In this document: positions 1 to 9,422 of the stretch, in pieces
Position numbering within the stretch: position 1 is the first letter of the stretch
Layout: each line of letters starts with the position of its first letter
Assembly (NCBI GenBank): GCA_031002005.1
Contig: JARYHS010008074.1
Span: forward strand, 269,763,930-269,827,929
DNA length: 64,000 bases
Direction of reading: 5' to 3'
Origin: Vandiemenella viatica
Taxonomy: Eukaryota > Arthropoda > Insecta > Orthoptera > Morabidae
Made by a program: the position numbers and the translations under genes
Notes under the pieces: model-generated
The model's database searches: none
Told to the model about the DNA's origin: nothing
The model's input: only the letters and a program-made list of their open reading frames with translations

Positions 1-432
1 AAAAAATTAAATTAATTCAGTCCTACTCCTTTATGATCCTACCCTGTACAGCTGGAAACGTGCAGGGGATACTGGTAGATCAAGGGCGTATATAAGGGGG
101 GGGCGTGGGGGCCCGCCCCCCCCCGAAATAATGAATATAAACAAAAAAAGTAATCTGAATTATTTTAATGAATCATGCGCGAAATATATCAAATGTATTA
201 TTACTTATATCTTTTTTTATTCTAATGACTTCCATACTTATATTTTTTAATGTATACTGTTAAGATATGAATCTGACACGCGCAATAATTTGAATCGCCC
301 GCCGAACCGACTAGTGCGCGTATAGTTCTCTCGTGCTCCGTTGCGCGTCGTCTTTTCAGTTCCGAAAGTTGTTCGCAAGCGAGTTAATGCGCCGTCTGCT
401 TATATGTTCGCGTTCTTGATGATATCGGCAGT

Positions 433-1041
433 CATTGTTAAATACCTCGGTGTCACTATGGACTCCCGGTTAACCTGGAAAAGCCACATCGAGGACACTC
501 GACGAAAAGTCGCAGCTAGGCTCAAAGAACTGTACCCGATCCTCAATCGGGACAGCTCATTATCAGCCAGTACCGGAGTCAGTATATATTGTAGTCTAGT
601 TCGCCCGATAATTGAATATGCGTGCCCGGTGTGGGGCTACGCATCAAAAACTGGGTTGCGCAGACTACAAACAATGCAAAACAGAGCGCTTCGGCGGGCA
701 CTACATGTCCCGAACCGGTTCCCGACAGCAGAACTGCATGAAGCCGCAGGTGTCCCGCTGCTCCAAGGAAGAATATTGGCGATAACCAAGTCCTTCTACA
801 GAGCTGCAAGAACGTCTACAAATCCACTAATTGCAAATCTCGGACAGTATAACAATGCATATGACAAACACGCAAGGCCATTGTCCATCCTAACAAGAAA
901 TTAAAACAATGAAAGAGCAAAACTAAAGACATACCATTAACAAAAGACACCCAACCTGAAAGTCTGAAGGAAATGTCCAGAGACAAAACCTTCACCTAAA
1001 CTGCTTGTAAATATAAAAGCAGAAATTGCTCTCGGGCGCGC
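433..1041 (+). mobile_element. jockey-type LINE fragment, 5'-truncated, inserted in hAT-1
   Basis: Codons from about 439 to 904 encode the C-terminal part of a jockey-clade polymerase: the KYLGVTMD..LTW..H motif after the palm, then the thumb region with YCSLVRPIIEYACPVWG. The stop is at 902-904 and a short 3' UTR follows. Both sides carry the same 12 bases, GATATCGGCAGT, at 421-432 and 1042-1053, which I read as the target-site duplication. The fragment is 609 bp, lacks endonuclease and catalytic palm, and cannot have been autonomous. There is no clear poly-A tail at the 3' edge, which is odd for jockey. The apparent start Met at 341 belongs to hAT DNA and is not a real start. Confidence 0.8.
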
Positions 1042-1270
1042 GATATCGGCAGTACATGCTTTTGACTTCCTCTCGTCTAGTCTCGACAGACAAACGGTGG
1101 CTCCCACTACTTTCATGTTCGCCATCATTCTTGATGGTCTGTGTTTATAGAGCTGTATTTTACTTTCTGATTATTTTAATAAACACTTTTCTCTTCAATA
1201 AACGAGATACTTTTTCCAAATTTCCAACAAAATATATATTGAAGTTGACCGTAAGTGAACCACAGTCGTA

Positions 1271-3690
1271 ATGTGGAGGCAAGCTTCTATTCAAAACTTT
1301 TTCGCCAAAAAACCAAGTGTCCATAAGCCTGTTGGTGATAGTCCTGAAGTCGGTAGTGTTAAGAAAGGACAAAGTGCAAATATGTCTGACGGTGACAATG
1401 CTGAATTCGGTTGCGTTATTAGAATTGCTTCTTGTGATGTCGCTACTTCGAGCTCAATTAATGTATTTCCGGTTATGGAGGATAGTTTGAAAAATATTTA
1501 TGATATTGGAAACTACTGTCAAAACAATTCCATTCAGTCTTTCACAAGGGAAAAAAATAATTTTTTTGTTAGAAAATGTTTGAAAACATCAGCCTTGGTA
1601 CAAATTTCCCACCATCACTAGTTCAAACCATACTCGATCTTTTCAAATGAAGTGGGTAGAAGATTTTACGTGGTTAGCTTATTCAGAGGAAAAATCGGGA
1701 TGTTTTTGCAAGTACTGCGTGTTATTTTCCCATACTATAAATGTAGGGAAAGTAGAACACCAAATACTCAGGCTACTCAGGCTTTTACCAATTTTGCTTT
1801 AACAAACATGAGAAGTTATCCTATCATAGGAATCTGTTTTGATCGCTGAAAACACAAAAGCGATGGTTAAGAACAAGGCAGAAAGTGTTATCAATCAAGT
1901 AAATGCCCAAAGAAGACTGGATATTGAGAATAATAGAAAACGGCTAATCCCTATAATACAAGCAATACGATTTTGCAGAAAGCAACAAATAGCTCTAAGG
2001 GGTCATCGTGACTCTGGACGAATATGCCTTGAAGAACCAGACCAAAACGATGGGAATTTTCGATCGTTGTTGAGATACCGAGCCAACAGTGGAGATAAAT
2101 ATTCTTAAAGACCAGTTAACGACCAGTGGTGGGAAGACGATGTACACAAGTTGTTTCATTCAAAATGAACTTATTAACACATTTGGTGACATAATACAAT
2201 CAAAAATTGTAGAAAATGTCAGAAAGTCTGTTTTTTATTCCGTTTTAGCAGATGAAACCACTGACATCAGCCAAATTGAACAGTTTTCTCTCTGTGTACG
2301 TTACGTAGAGGACCAAAGTTTCAAAATCAGAGAAGATTTTCTGACATTCGTTCCCGTTTATGACTTTACTGGAGCAGGTTTGGCCAACACAATATTAGAG
2401 ACCTTGTCATCATTAGGACTTGACCTAAACAAAATGAGAGGCCAAGGGTACGATGGCGCTGCCACGATGAGTGGGCAATTTAGAGGAGTACAAGCTTCCA
2501 TCAGAGAAAAGCTACCGTTGGCCCTGTATACACATTGTTCTTCACACACTCTAAATTTGTGTTTGACAGATGTGAGCAGAATACCTTCTATAAGAAACTG
2601 TATGGGTGTCATAAAAGAAATCTGTGTAATCTTTCATATGTCAGCAAAAAGAACAGAAATATTGAAATCAACGATTTCTGAATGTTGTCCAGAACAAAAG
2701 AAAAAGAAACTTATTTCACTGTGCGAAACCCGATGGGTAGAAAGACACGACTCAGTAATTTTATTTAAAGACATTTTGGAGCCCATCTTTCTCTCCCTTT
2801 GCCAAATAGAAGAGGAATTCAGTGACTCAGCATCTAAGGTTCACACTCTAAGCAGTGCTATTAGTCAATTTGCATTTCTTGTTAATCTTTTTGTTTTGAG
2901 CTGGATACTATCAATCACGGATAACTTATCTGAGTAGCTTCAAAGCAAAAATATAGGTCTTCCACAGGCCTTGACTAACGTTACGAGTGTATTTCACCTT
3001 CTGTCGAAGGAGACGGCAAAAGCTGATAACTCATTTAAAGCATTGTATAATCAAATAAAGTCATTTGCTGCTAAACTTGACATTAAGGAAGAGATTCCAG
3101 GAATTTGCAGCCTTCAAACAGCATGTAGCAACGTCCCTTACACCACAGAAGAAGAATTCTATCGACGAGCTGTTTATGTGCCATACCTGGACGATTTTTG
3201 TGACTCACTGAAAGAACGCTTTAAATCTCACAAGGAAACAGTTGAATCCTTACAAAACATCCTTCCATAATTGTGTATCATAACAGATTTTGGTTCATTG
3301 GAGGCTGCTTTTAGTTTCTATGAAGAAGATTTGTCACATAAAGAGAATGTGCGAAATGAGTTTATGTCATGGAAAGAAAAGTGGAGTCAGGAAAATCCAT
3401 CAAATCTTCCAAAAACTGCTATAAGTTCTCTAGAAACATGTGACAAGACTTTCTTCCCCAACATTTACACCCTTCTGAAATTACTCGCAATTCTTCCTGT
3501 TTCCGTCGCAACTCTAGAGAGAACTTTCTGCAGCCTGAGAAGACTGAAGACTTACCTAAGGTACAGCACATCTGAAAGTAGGCTTTAACGGACTTGCTTT
3601 ACTTTCTATCTACAGAGACAATATAGTAAGTGACGATGAAGTTCTTGATAAGTCTGCAAGTGTACCAAGAAACATAGACTTTGTTTTGTA
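1271..3690 (+). pseudogene. hAT transposase pseudogene, ZMYM1-like type
   Basis: Pieces in several frames line up with ZMYM1-like or '52 kDa repressor of the inhibitor of the protein kinase'-like hAT proteins. An N-terminal MWRQASIQNFFAKK start lies at 1271. A TTF-type zinc-finger stretch GCFCKYCVLFSHT lies near 1697-1740. The RNase H-like catalytic region with SVLADETTDISQIEQF runs from about 2232. The 849-base open piece 2089-2937 is the longest. The C-terminal dimerisation domain, LPVSVATLERTFCSLRRLKTYL, lies at about 3493-3560 and continues after a frameshift as LNGLALLSIYRDNI to the stop near 3690. At least five frame breaks or stops make it non-functional. The original start may lie upstream of the jockey insertion site. 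Confidence 0.85.
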
Positions 3691-3810
3691 ACCATTGATA
3701 TATATAAAAAGTGAAGATCCTTTTTGTTAGTTTTGTTCTCCTTTTATTGTAATCTTTTTATTGTCAGTTGGATAAACAATTAATAAAACGATACTCAAAA
3801 CAGTCATTTG

Positions 3811-4233
3811 TCTGGTATCCCGTCCCGACATCGCCGCATGCCCGGTAGAAGGCATGGATGTCGACCTCATATAGACGGCGCTGGCATCGGGACAACCAGC
3901 GCCACCACATCATAGTTTTCCGCCGCGGCCAATCGGAGCCGACCCGCCGCACATATAAATAAAGCCCACTCAGCTCCACTCCTCAGTTCAGTATTCACTG
4001 CGCTTCGGTACTCTCTCTTACTGTGAATCGCTCTCTTCGGACTCTGACAGTGTTCGTTCTTGGCTACGTTTTGGTACTCTCTTCGGACTCTGTGAACCTC
4101 ACGCCGGACTCTGCCAGTGCGCGTTTTGGATTACGTTTCGGCTGCCCCTGGGACTTGTTCGGGTTGTTCGTGACCGTCTCCTGTGGACCGCCTTTTCCGC
4201 CGTGTGACGTTCGGCCGCCGTAAGGACATAGCA
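3811..4233 (+). repeat. Gypsy 5' LTR
   Basis: It starts TCTGGTATCCCG and ends GACATAGCA, right after the ATTTG duplication. It is 423 bp. The end points were chosen because they place identical ATTTG on both outer sides and because the 3' LTR follows directly on a purine tract. It contains TATAAATA at 3954-3961, which overlaps an AATAAA at 3958-3963, and a TCAGT initiator-like site about 25 bases downstream. Confidence 0.9.
3954..3990 (+). promoter_or_regulatory. LTR promoter core: TATA box and initiator-like site
   Basis: TATAAATA is followed about 25 to 30 bases later by CTCAGTTCAGTATT, matching the insect TCAGT initiator. This would drive genomic RNA of the Gypsy element. The same arrangement is kept in the 3' LTR at 8657-8690. 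Confidence 0.6.
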
Positions 4234-4252
4234 ATTGGCGACGAGTATCAAG
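4234..4252 (+). other. Candidate primer-binding site
   Basis: Directly after the 5' LTR lies ATTGGCGACGAGTATCAAG. The TTGGCGAC core is typical of Ty3/Gypsy primer-binding sites. Which tRNA primes it was not determined. Confidence 0.55.
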
Positions 4253-4268
4253 GTTATCAGCAGGCATC

Positions 4269-4993
4269 ATGGACGTCGTGACTCGCATTCTGGAGCAACA
4301 ACAACAGCAGACAGCGGTGCTACAGCAAACGCTCCAAGGAATTCTCGAGAAACTGTTAGCACAGGATGCGAAATCAGTCCAGGCCCCGGAAAATTTGCAC
4401 ATCCGGCCTCCAGCTTTTCCACCATTTAATGACGCCAAGGAAGACTGGGACACATATTTGCATCGGCTCAAACAGCATTTCTCGGACGTTCCAGGTGACG
4501 GACGATGCCTTACAGCGTTCGCTGTTTCTGTCGTGGGCATCACCCGTTCTTCCTCCTGCGGAAACTGGCCCCATTATCCGATCCGGTCGCCCTCACATTC
4601 AAAGAAATGTGCACACTGCTAACAAGCTACTACTCTCAAAGATACCATGTGGTGGCCTCCCGCCTTGAGTTCCATCAGTATCACAAACAACCAGAACAAT
4701 CATACCGGTCATGGGTGACGGATCTCCAAGGTCTTAGCCGCAAATGCGACTTCACTTGCTCAAACGCAGAGTGCAAGGCTTCATACGCAGACTCCCTGAT
4801 CCGCGACGTCGTAGTGCAGTTAGCTCCAGACCCAGAGGTGCGCACAGCGGCACTGAAGCTGGATAATCCATCACTCGAGGACATTCTATGCATCGCGCAC
4901 TCGCATGAAATTGCGCAGGCAGCGAACGAGCGCCTCATGGCACGCCCACAAGTAGCGGCGGTCAAAACGACACAACGCAACTCCCGCGTATGA
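4269..4993 (+). pseudogene. Gypsy gag, frameshifted
   Basis: It starts MDVVTRILEQQQQQTAVLQQ at 4269, a glutamine-rich coiled N-terminus usual in this gag group. The retrotransposon gag (capsid) domain PPAFPPFNDAKEDWDTYLHR follows. Near 4500 the frame shifts, and the rest of capsid (CTLLTSYYSQRYHV, EQSYRSWVTDLQGL) continues in the frame that ends at 4991-4993. The expected CCHC knuckle lies beyond, at about 5110-5220, where Cys and His codons are scattered over two frames and no intact CCHC can be read. Gag would form the particle and package RNA, but this copy cannot. Confidence 0.82.
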
Positions 4994-5397
4994 GGTACTC
5001 CCATGTCGCGCTCCAGACGCCAACAAAACAGGACGCCATCGCTGTCCGAGGTATCTACGACGTCCGAACCCTGAACCCCACCCCGCCGACGGATCCAGAG
5101 GCCCCTGCCGTCTTGCCCACAGTGCTTCACTTCGCACTCTTCGGGCGGATTGCCCTGACCGTTGCACACATTGCACACGCTGCGGGTAAAGAGGGACACT
5201 TGCGGTCGGTCTGTCGAAACCGGGCACCTCGCCCCAACCCGATAGCCCGCATGCAGCAAGAAACTGTCAATACACTACAGACCGCAGTTCATACTGGCGA
5301 CCCGCTCTCACAGAAACTATTCTTAACTCTTAGAGTCGCCAACCAGGACATCCGTTTTCAAGTGGACACTGGGGCAACCGTCTCGCTGTTAAACTAA
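4994..5397 (+). pseudogene. Gypsy nucleocapsid remnant and aspartic protease, truncated by a stop
   Basis: The last 55 or so codons read ...KLFLTLRVANQDIRFQVDTGATVSLLN and then a TAA at 5395-5397. DTGA is the active-site triad region of retroviral-type aspartic protease, followed by the hydrophobic flap entry. The second half of the protease continues in another frame from about 5420 (GDKDIPLRGQF, FFVVDQ, NIFGLD). The enzyme would process Gag-Pol. The in-frame stop plus frameshift inactivates it. Confidence 0.78.
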
Positions 5398-5419
5398 CGT
5401 CCGACTAGGCTCACCACCA

Positions 5420-6582
5420 TTGTCTCCACCTTCACGGCGTTTAGTATCGTACGGGGATAAAGACATTCCCCTACGGGGTCAGTTCTCCATCACGGCCGCC
5501 TACAAACAAGTCAACAGACCAATCACCTTTTTTGTGGTGGATCAGCCCTCGGCTACTAATATTTTTGGGTTAGACGCATTCAACATATTCGGATTCTCAA
5601 TCGTGGACGAAGTCCAGGTCATATCGGACTCAGTCCCATTCCTGGACCTGGATGATCTCTGTACACAGTTCACACCCATCTTTACGCCAGAATTAGGGTG
5701 CGCCTCAGATTTTGAGGCTCACATCACCCTCCGGCCAGGTGCAGTACCTCGCTTTTTCCGTGCCAGACCTATTCCGGTCACCTTACGTGCAGCAGTAAAA
5801 CAGGAGCTTGACCGCTTCAGAAGATTGGAGTAATCGAACCTGTCAAATCCAGCGCATGGGCTACACCACTGGTCATCATCCGGAAACCCAATGGCACCCT
5901 CCAGTTATGTGGAGACTTTAAGGCTACTATCAACGCCCAGTTTCAAGTCGAGATGTATCCAATCCAACGACATGAAGACCTTCTCACCAAACTTGCGGGC
6001 GGTGAATACTTCTCGAAGATTGACCTCGCAGATGCATACTTGCAGCTTCCACTAGATGAGGAATCACAAAACATCGTCGTCATCAACAACACCGTTTGGA
6101 CTCTACAAATACAAGCGCCTCCCATTTGGCATCGCTCTTCTGCGCCGGCAATCTTCCAAAGATACTTGGAACAGCTGTTGCGGCACATCCCCGCATGCGC
6201 AAACTACCTGGACGATATCATTGTCACAGGAACCACTCATCAGGAGCATCTACAAAACCTTCGAACTCTATTTGCGGCATTACAGGAGGCAGGGCTGCGG
6301 TGTCGCCACGAGAAGTGTCGGTTTTTTCAAGAGGATGTGGAATATCTAGGCCATTGGCTCAACAAAGAGGGAATTAGGCCAACAGACCGCAACGTGGCCG
6401 CCATAGACTCCCTACCCCGCCCAAAGAACCTGCCGGAACTACAAGCCTTCCTCGGGAAAATAAACTACTACTCAAGTTTCTGCCACAAGCGGCACATATT
6501 TCGCAACCACTCAATCAGCTCCGAAAGAAGGGCGTTGTCTACAACTGGACCCCGTCTTGTCAACGAGCCTTCGACCGGTTAA
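5420..6582 (+). pseudogene. Gypsy reverse transcriptase, frameshifted
   Basis: Fingers and palm are readable in order: RARPIPVTLRAAVKQELDR (about 5755-5815), then a shift, GVIEPVKSSAWATPLVII and KPNGTLQLCGDFKATIN (5830-5935), YFSKIDLADAYLQLPLDEES (6010-6070), a double shift around the TPFGLYKYKRLPFGIA motif (6085-6130), and NYLDDIIVTG with the catalytic YxDD at 6204-6215. The connection region ends with PKNLPELQAFLGKINYYSSF near 6480, after which the frame shifts again. The YLDD box is intact but at least four frame breaks prevent expression. Confidence 0.9.
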
Positions 6583-6587
6583 AGCGC

Positions 6588-7010
6588 ATGCTAAGGTCTG
6601 CTTCTTGTCTAACGCCGTTTTCCCCTACACGGCCCCTAGTCGTGGCAGCCGACGCCTCAGCATATGGAATTGGGGCGGTACTCGCACACAGGCATGAAGA
6701 TGACTCTGAACAACCGATAGCTTATGCCTCTAAGACATTGACGCCAACACAAAGCAACTACTCGCAGATCGAGAAAGAGGCATTGGCAATAGTCTTCGCT
6801 ATCAAGAAATTTCATGTATATCTATTTTGAAGCAAGTTCTCCCTTATCACAGACCACAAACCGTTGGTGGCAATATTCGGACCCCGCTCCAGCCTCCTAG
6901 AGCGAACGGCCCAACGTCTCCAACGATGGGCGATGTTTCTGAGCGCTTATAACTACACAATCCAATATAAGCCAACAGCACAACACTCCAATGCCGATCC
7001 CTATCACGCC
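6588..7010 (+). pseudogene. Gypsy RNase H domain with one premature stop
   Basis: VVAADASAYGIGAVLAH at about 6642 holds the first catalytic Asp. YASKTLTPTQSNYSQIEKEA follows with the catalytic Glu, and then ITDHKPLVAIFG with the third acidic residue. The frame is continuous from 6588 through 6864 onward except for a TGA at 6828-6830, where relatives usually have a Gly codon; a single G to T change explains it. The domain would degrade RNA in the RNA-DNA hybrid. Confidence 0.88.
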
Positions 7011-7289
7011 TGCCTGCCGGCCCCGATCCGGAATTCGACCAACAAGAAGTTCTGTGTTTTCATATCGACACAGAGGGGAAAGCAGACAGTGGACGGGTTC
7101 CCCATTACAGCGGCCCGAATCACCTCCGCCACCCACCGAGATCCAATCTTGCACCAGTTCCGGCGCTATATCATCCATGGGTGGCCAACATACCTCACAC
7201 GCAAAATGGACAACGAATGGAAGACATGGCGCCACATATCCCACAGACTCTCGGTCACAGATGACGTCATTCTTTTGGACGCAGAAAAC

Positions 7290-8146
7290 GATACACATCG
7301 TGTGGTCATCCCAGCGGAATTGCGCTCACAAATCCTAAAGCTCCTGCATCGAGGACATTGGGGCATGTTCCGTATCAAGAATCTCGCAAGAAGACATGCT
7401 TATTGGCCAGGAATCAATCGAGACATTCAAAAGATGGTACGCAGCTGTACAGCCTGCGCCCAACATAAGACAGCGCCACCACATGCCTTCGCCCCCTGGC
7501 CCACTCCCCGCCAACCGTGGGACCGCATTCACCTGGACTTTGCAGGCCCATTTTTGGGAACCATGTGGCTAACTTATAATTGATGCATATTTAAAGTACC
7601 CGTATCCCCGCATCCACGACGACGGAAGCTACACTAAATGCATTAAGCCAGGTTTTGGCCATCGAGGGGTTACCACGCACCATCGTCTCTGACAATGGGC
7701 CCCAATTTACAGCAACCACATTCGAGGAATTCTGCGTGGCAAACGGCATCAAACACATCTTCAGTCCTCCATTCCATCCCGCCTCAAATAGCGAAGCAGA
7801 ACGCCTCGTAAGGACGTTCAAACAACAAATGCTGAAAGAGGTACAGTCAGCTACGACGTCTTCCGCCCTCACTCTCTTTCTCAGCACGTACTGGACATCA
7901 CCAATCAATGGTCGCAGCCCAGCAGAACTGCTCCATGGGCGACAACCACGGACGTTGCTGCACCTCCTGGCACCATCACCTACGGAGCCCCGATCTAGAC
8001 CGTCCCATCGTTACACGCCAGGCAGCGCGGTCTGGGCACGCACCTACGGAGGAAACACCACTTGGATGACAGCAACTGTCGTGGGGACACACGGACGGCG
8101 TGTCATCTCAGTACAAACACCACACAGAATAGAACGCTGTCATTAA
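7290..8146 (+). pseudogene. Gypsy integrase, frameshifted
   Basis: The N-terminal zinc-binding HHCC module is visible: LLHRGHWG, WPGINRDIQKMV, then CTAC near 7445. The core shows IHLDFAGPF with the first catalytic Asp (about 7530). After a frame break near 7585 come IVSDNGPQF with the second Asp (7682) and NSEAERLVRTFK with the Glu (about 7790). Together these make the DDE triad. Sequence continues through SPAELLHGRQPRT and RYTPGSAVWAR to a stop at 8144-8146. It would insert the cDNA. The frame break separates the two halves. Confidence 0.9.
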
Positions 8147-8513
8147 AACCAGCTGCGACCTTGCAGCACAACAGGCCCATCACCATCACAACAATATCGT
8201 GAAGAATAGAAGAATACATTATACCACCACCAGCGCCATTAGCGGAGGTGCCACAGCCACCCTCCCCACAACGACGATACCACTTGCGCCCAAGAAAACC
8301 AGCAGTGCCAGCCGAGAGTGACGTCGAAATGGACACACCCATCAACCCTCCACCAACCACATCGGCACCCACGTCACCTCGTCCTCAACGAGGGAGTACG
8401 TCGGCGCAAACCGAGAACGATGCGGCCGGGATACCACAGCCATTCCAGCCTCATCACCCCAAGCATCGTCGAGGACGCTTCCGTCCGTACGCTCCCACTT
8501 CAGGGGGGAGGGA
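8147..8513 (+). other. Integrase C-terminal tail region and polypurine tract
   Basis: An open frame from 8248 encodes a proline-rich, basic stretch (RRYHLRPRKPAVPAES) of the kind that follows integrase in K02A2.6-like elements, so it is probably the shifted end of pol rather than a separate gene. The purine run AGGGGGGAGGGA at 8502-8513 abuts the 3' LTR and is the polypurine tract that would prime plus-strand DNA. Confidence 0.65.
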
Positions 8514-8937
8514 TCTGGTGTCCCGTCCCGACATCGCCGCATGCCCGGTAGAAGGCATGGATGTCGACCTCATATAGATGGCGTTGGCATCGGGCCAACC
8601 AGCGCCACCACATCATAGTTTTCCGCCGCGGCCAATCGGAGCCGACCCACCGCACATATAAATAAAGCCCGTGCAGCTCCACTCCTCAGTTCAGTATTCA
8701 CTGCGCTTCGGTACTCTCTCTTACTGTGAATCGCTCTCTTCGGACTCTGATAGTGTTCGTTCTTGGCTACGTTTTGGTACTCTCGTCGGACTCTGTGAAC
8801 CTCACGCCGGACTCTGCCAGTGCGCGTTTTTGGATTACGTTTCGGCCTGCCCCTGGGACTTGTTCGGGTTGTTCGTGACCGTCTCCTGTGGACGGCCTTT
8901 CCGCCGTGTGACGTTCGGCCGCCGTAAGGACATAGCA
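8514..8937 (+). repeat. Gypsy 3' LTR
   Basis: It is 424 bp, starts TCTGGTGTCCCG and ends GACATAGCA, and is followed by ATTTG. It matches the 5' LTR except for about 11 substitutions and three 1-base indels counted by eye. TATAAATA is at 8657-8664. Confidence 0.9.
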
Positions 8938-8942
8938 ATTTG

Positions 8943-9414
8943 AATGATAGTTGATAAAACAACATATATGCATGTGTATATAAAAAGAAAAAAAATAGGG
9001 GTCTTGGCAATTTATACATCCGTGACTAAACAAAACATTATGTGTGTATAGCTAGAACCCCTCCAAACACGATAATCAAAATCGCATATTTGACTGTTTT
9101 TCGTTCGGATAAGTGTTTACAGATGAGACACTTAAAATCTTGACCAATGTTTGAAATAATAGTAACTGAGATCTATTCATCATTTGGTTTGTTTAAAAAT
9201 AGATATATTTTTTATGATTTAATGTGAACAATAAAGAAACGTTATCTGGGTGAAGTAAAAGGGGCATTCAGCTCAAATTACCTTCTGAATATGAGCAGCA
9301 AAACTGATGTAAAGTATCATGGGGGTCTACTTAAAATTACTTGACCTAACCTTACATTAATCTTGCTCCCCCCCCCCCCTCTTCCCCTGAAAATATATTC
9401 TATATTCGCCACTG
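8943..9414 (+). other. 3' non-coding end of hAT-1
   Basis: This AT-rich stretch continues the hAT sequence interrupted by the Gypsy element. It holds no coding signal. It ends with a C-run (9368-9379) and the right terminal repeat (9399-9414). Confidence 0.6.
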
Positions 9415-9422
9415 AGGTAGAT

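Larger units (their letters stand above)
3811..8937 (+). mobile_element. Ty3/Gypsy LTR retrotransposon, complete in length but frameshifted
   Basis: Two LTRs of 423-424 bp bound a 4.3 kb interior. The flanks ATTTG (3806-3810) and ATTTG (8938-8942) are a perfect 5 bp target-site duplication. Interior order is gag, protease, RT, RNase H, integrase, the Ty3/Gypsy order, and the integrase resembles the K02A2.6-like insect and nematode group. By eye the LTRs differ at about 11 substitutions and 3 single-base indels, roughly 2.6 percent, so insertion is fairly recent compared with the surrounding hAT. No envelope gene is seen. Coding is broken by frameshifts in gag, RT and integrase and by stops in protease and RNase H, so this copy is not autonomous. 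Confidence 0.93.
81..9414 (+). mobile_element. hAT-1 DNA transposon, interrupted by jockey and Gypsy insertions
   Basis: The left end starts CAAGGGCGTATATAAG at 81. The right end, read as its reverse complement from 9414, starts CAGTGGCGAATATAGA, so the tips are imperfect terminal inverted repeats of hAT type. The flanks are TGGTAGAT (73-80) and AGGTAGAT (9415-9422), an 8 bp duplication with one mismatch, as expected for hAT. Removing it restores the endonuclease reading frame of LINE A. Without the two nested elements (609 bp and 5127 bp plus duplications) the hAT is about 3.6 kb, a normal size for an autonomous element. The transposase gene at 1271-3690 is frameshifted. Confidence 0.82.

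Noticed and set aside
341..446. N-terminal 35 codons of the open frame at 341-904 as part of a protein
   Set aside because: The stretch before about 433 is hAT DNA; the jockey homology starts only after the duplication.
4064..4543. Minus-strand 159-codon open frame over LTR and gag
   Set aside because: It is a shadow of gag and the LTR. The plus frame shows the conserved gag motifs.
4681..5259. Minus-strand 192-codon open frame
   Set aside because: Opposite strand of gag in GC-rich Gypsy DNA; no recognisable protein family.
8248..8577. Separate accessory or envelope gene after integrase
   Set aside because: No signal peptide or membrane segment; basic proline-rich sequence fits the shifted C-terminal tail of pol.
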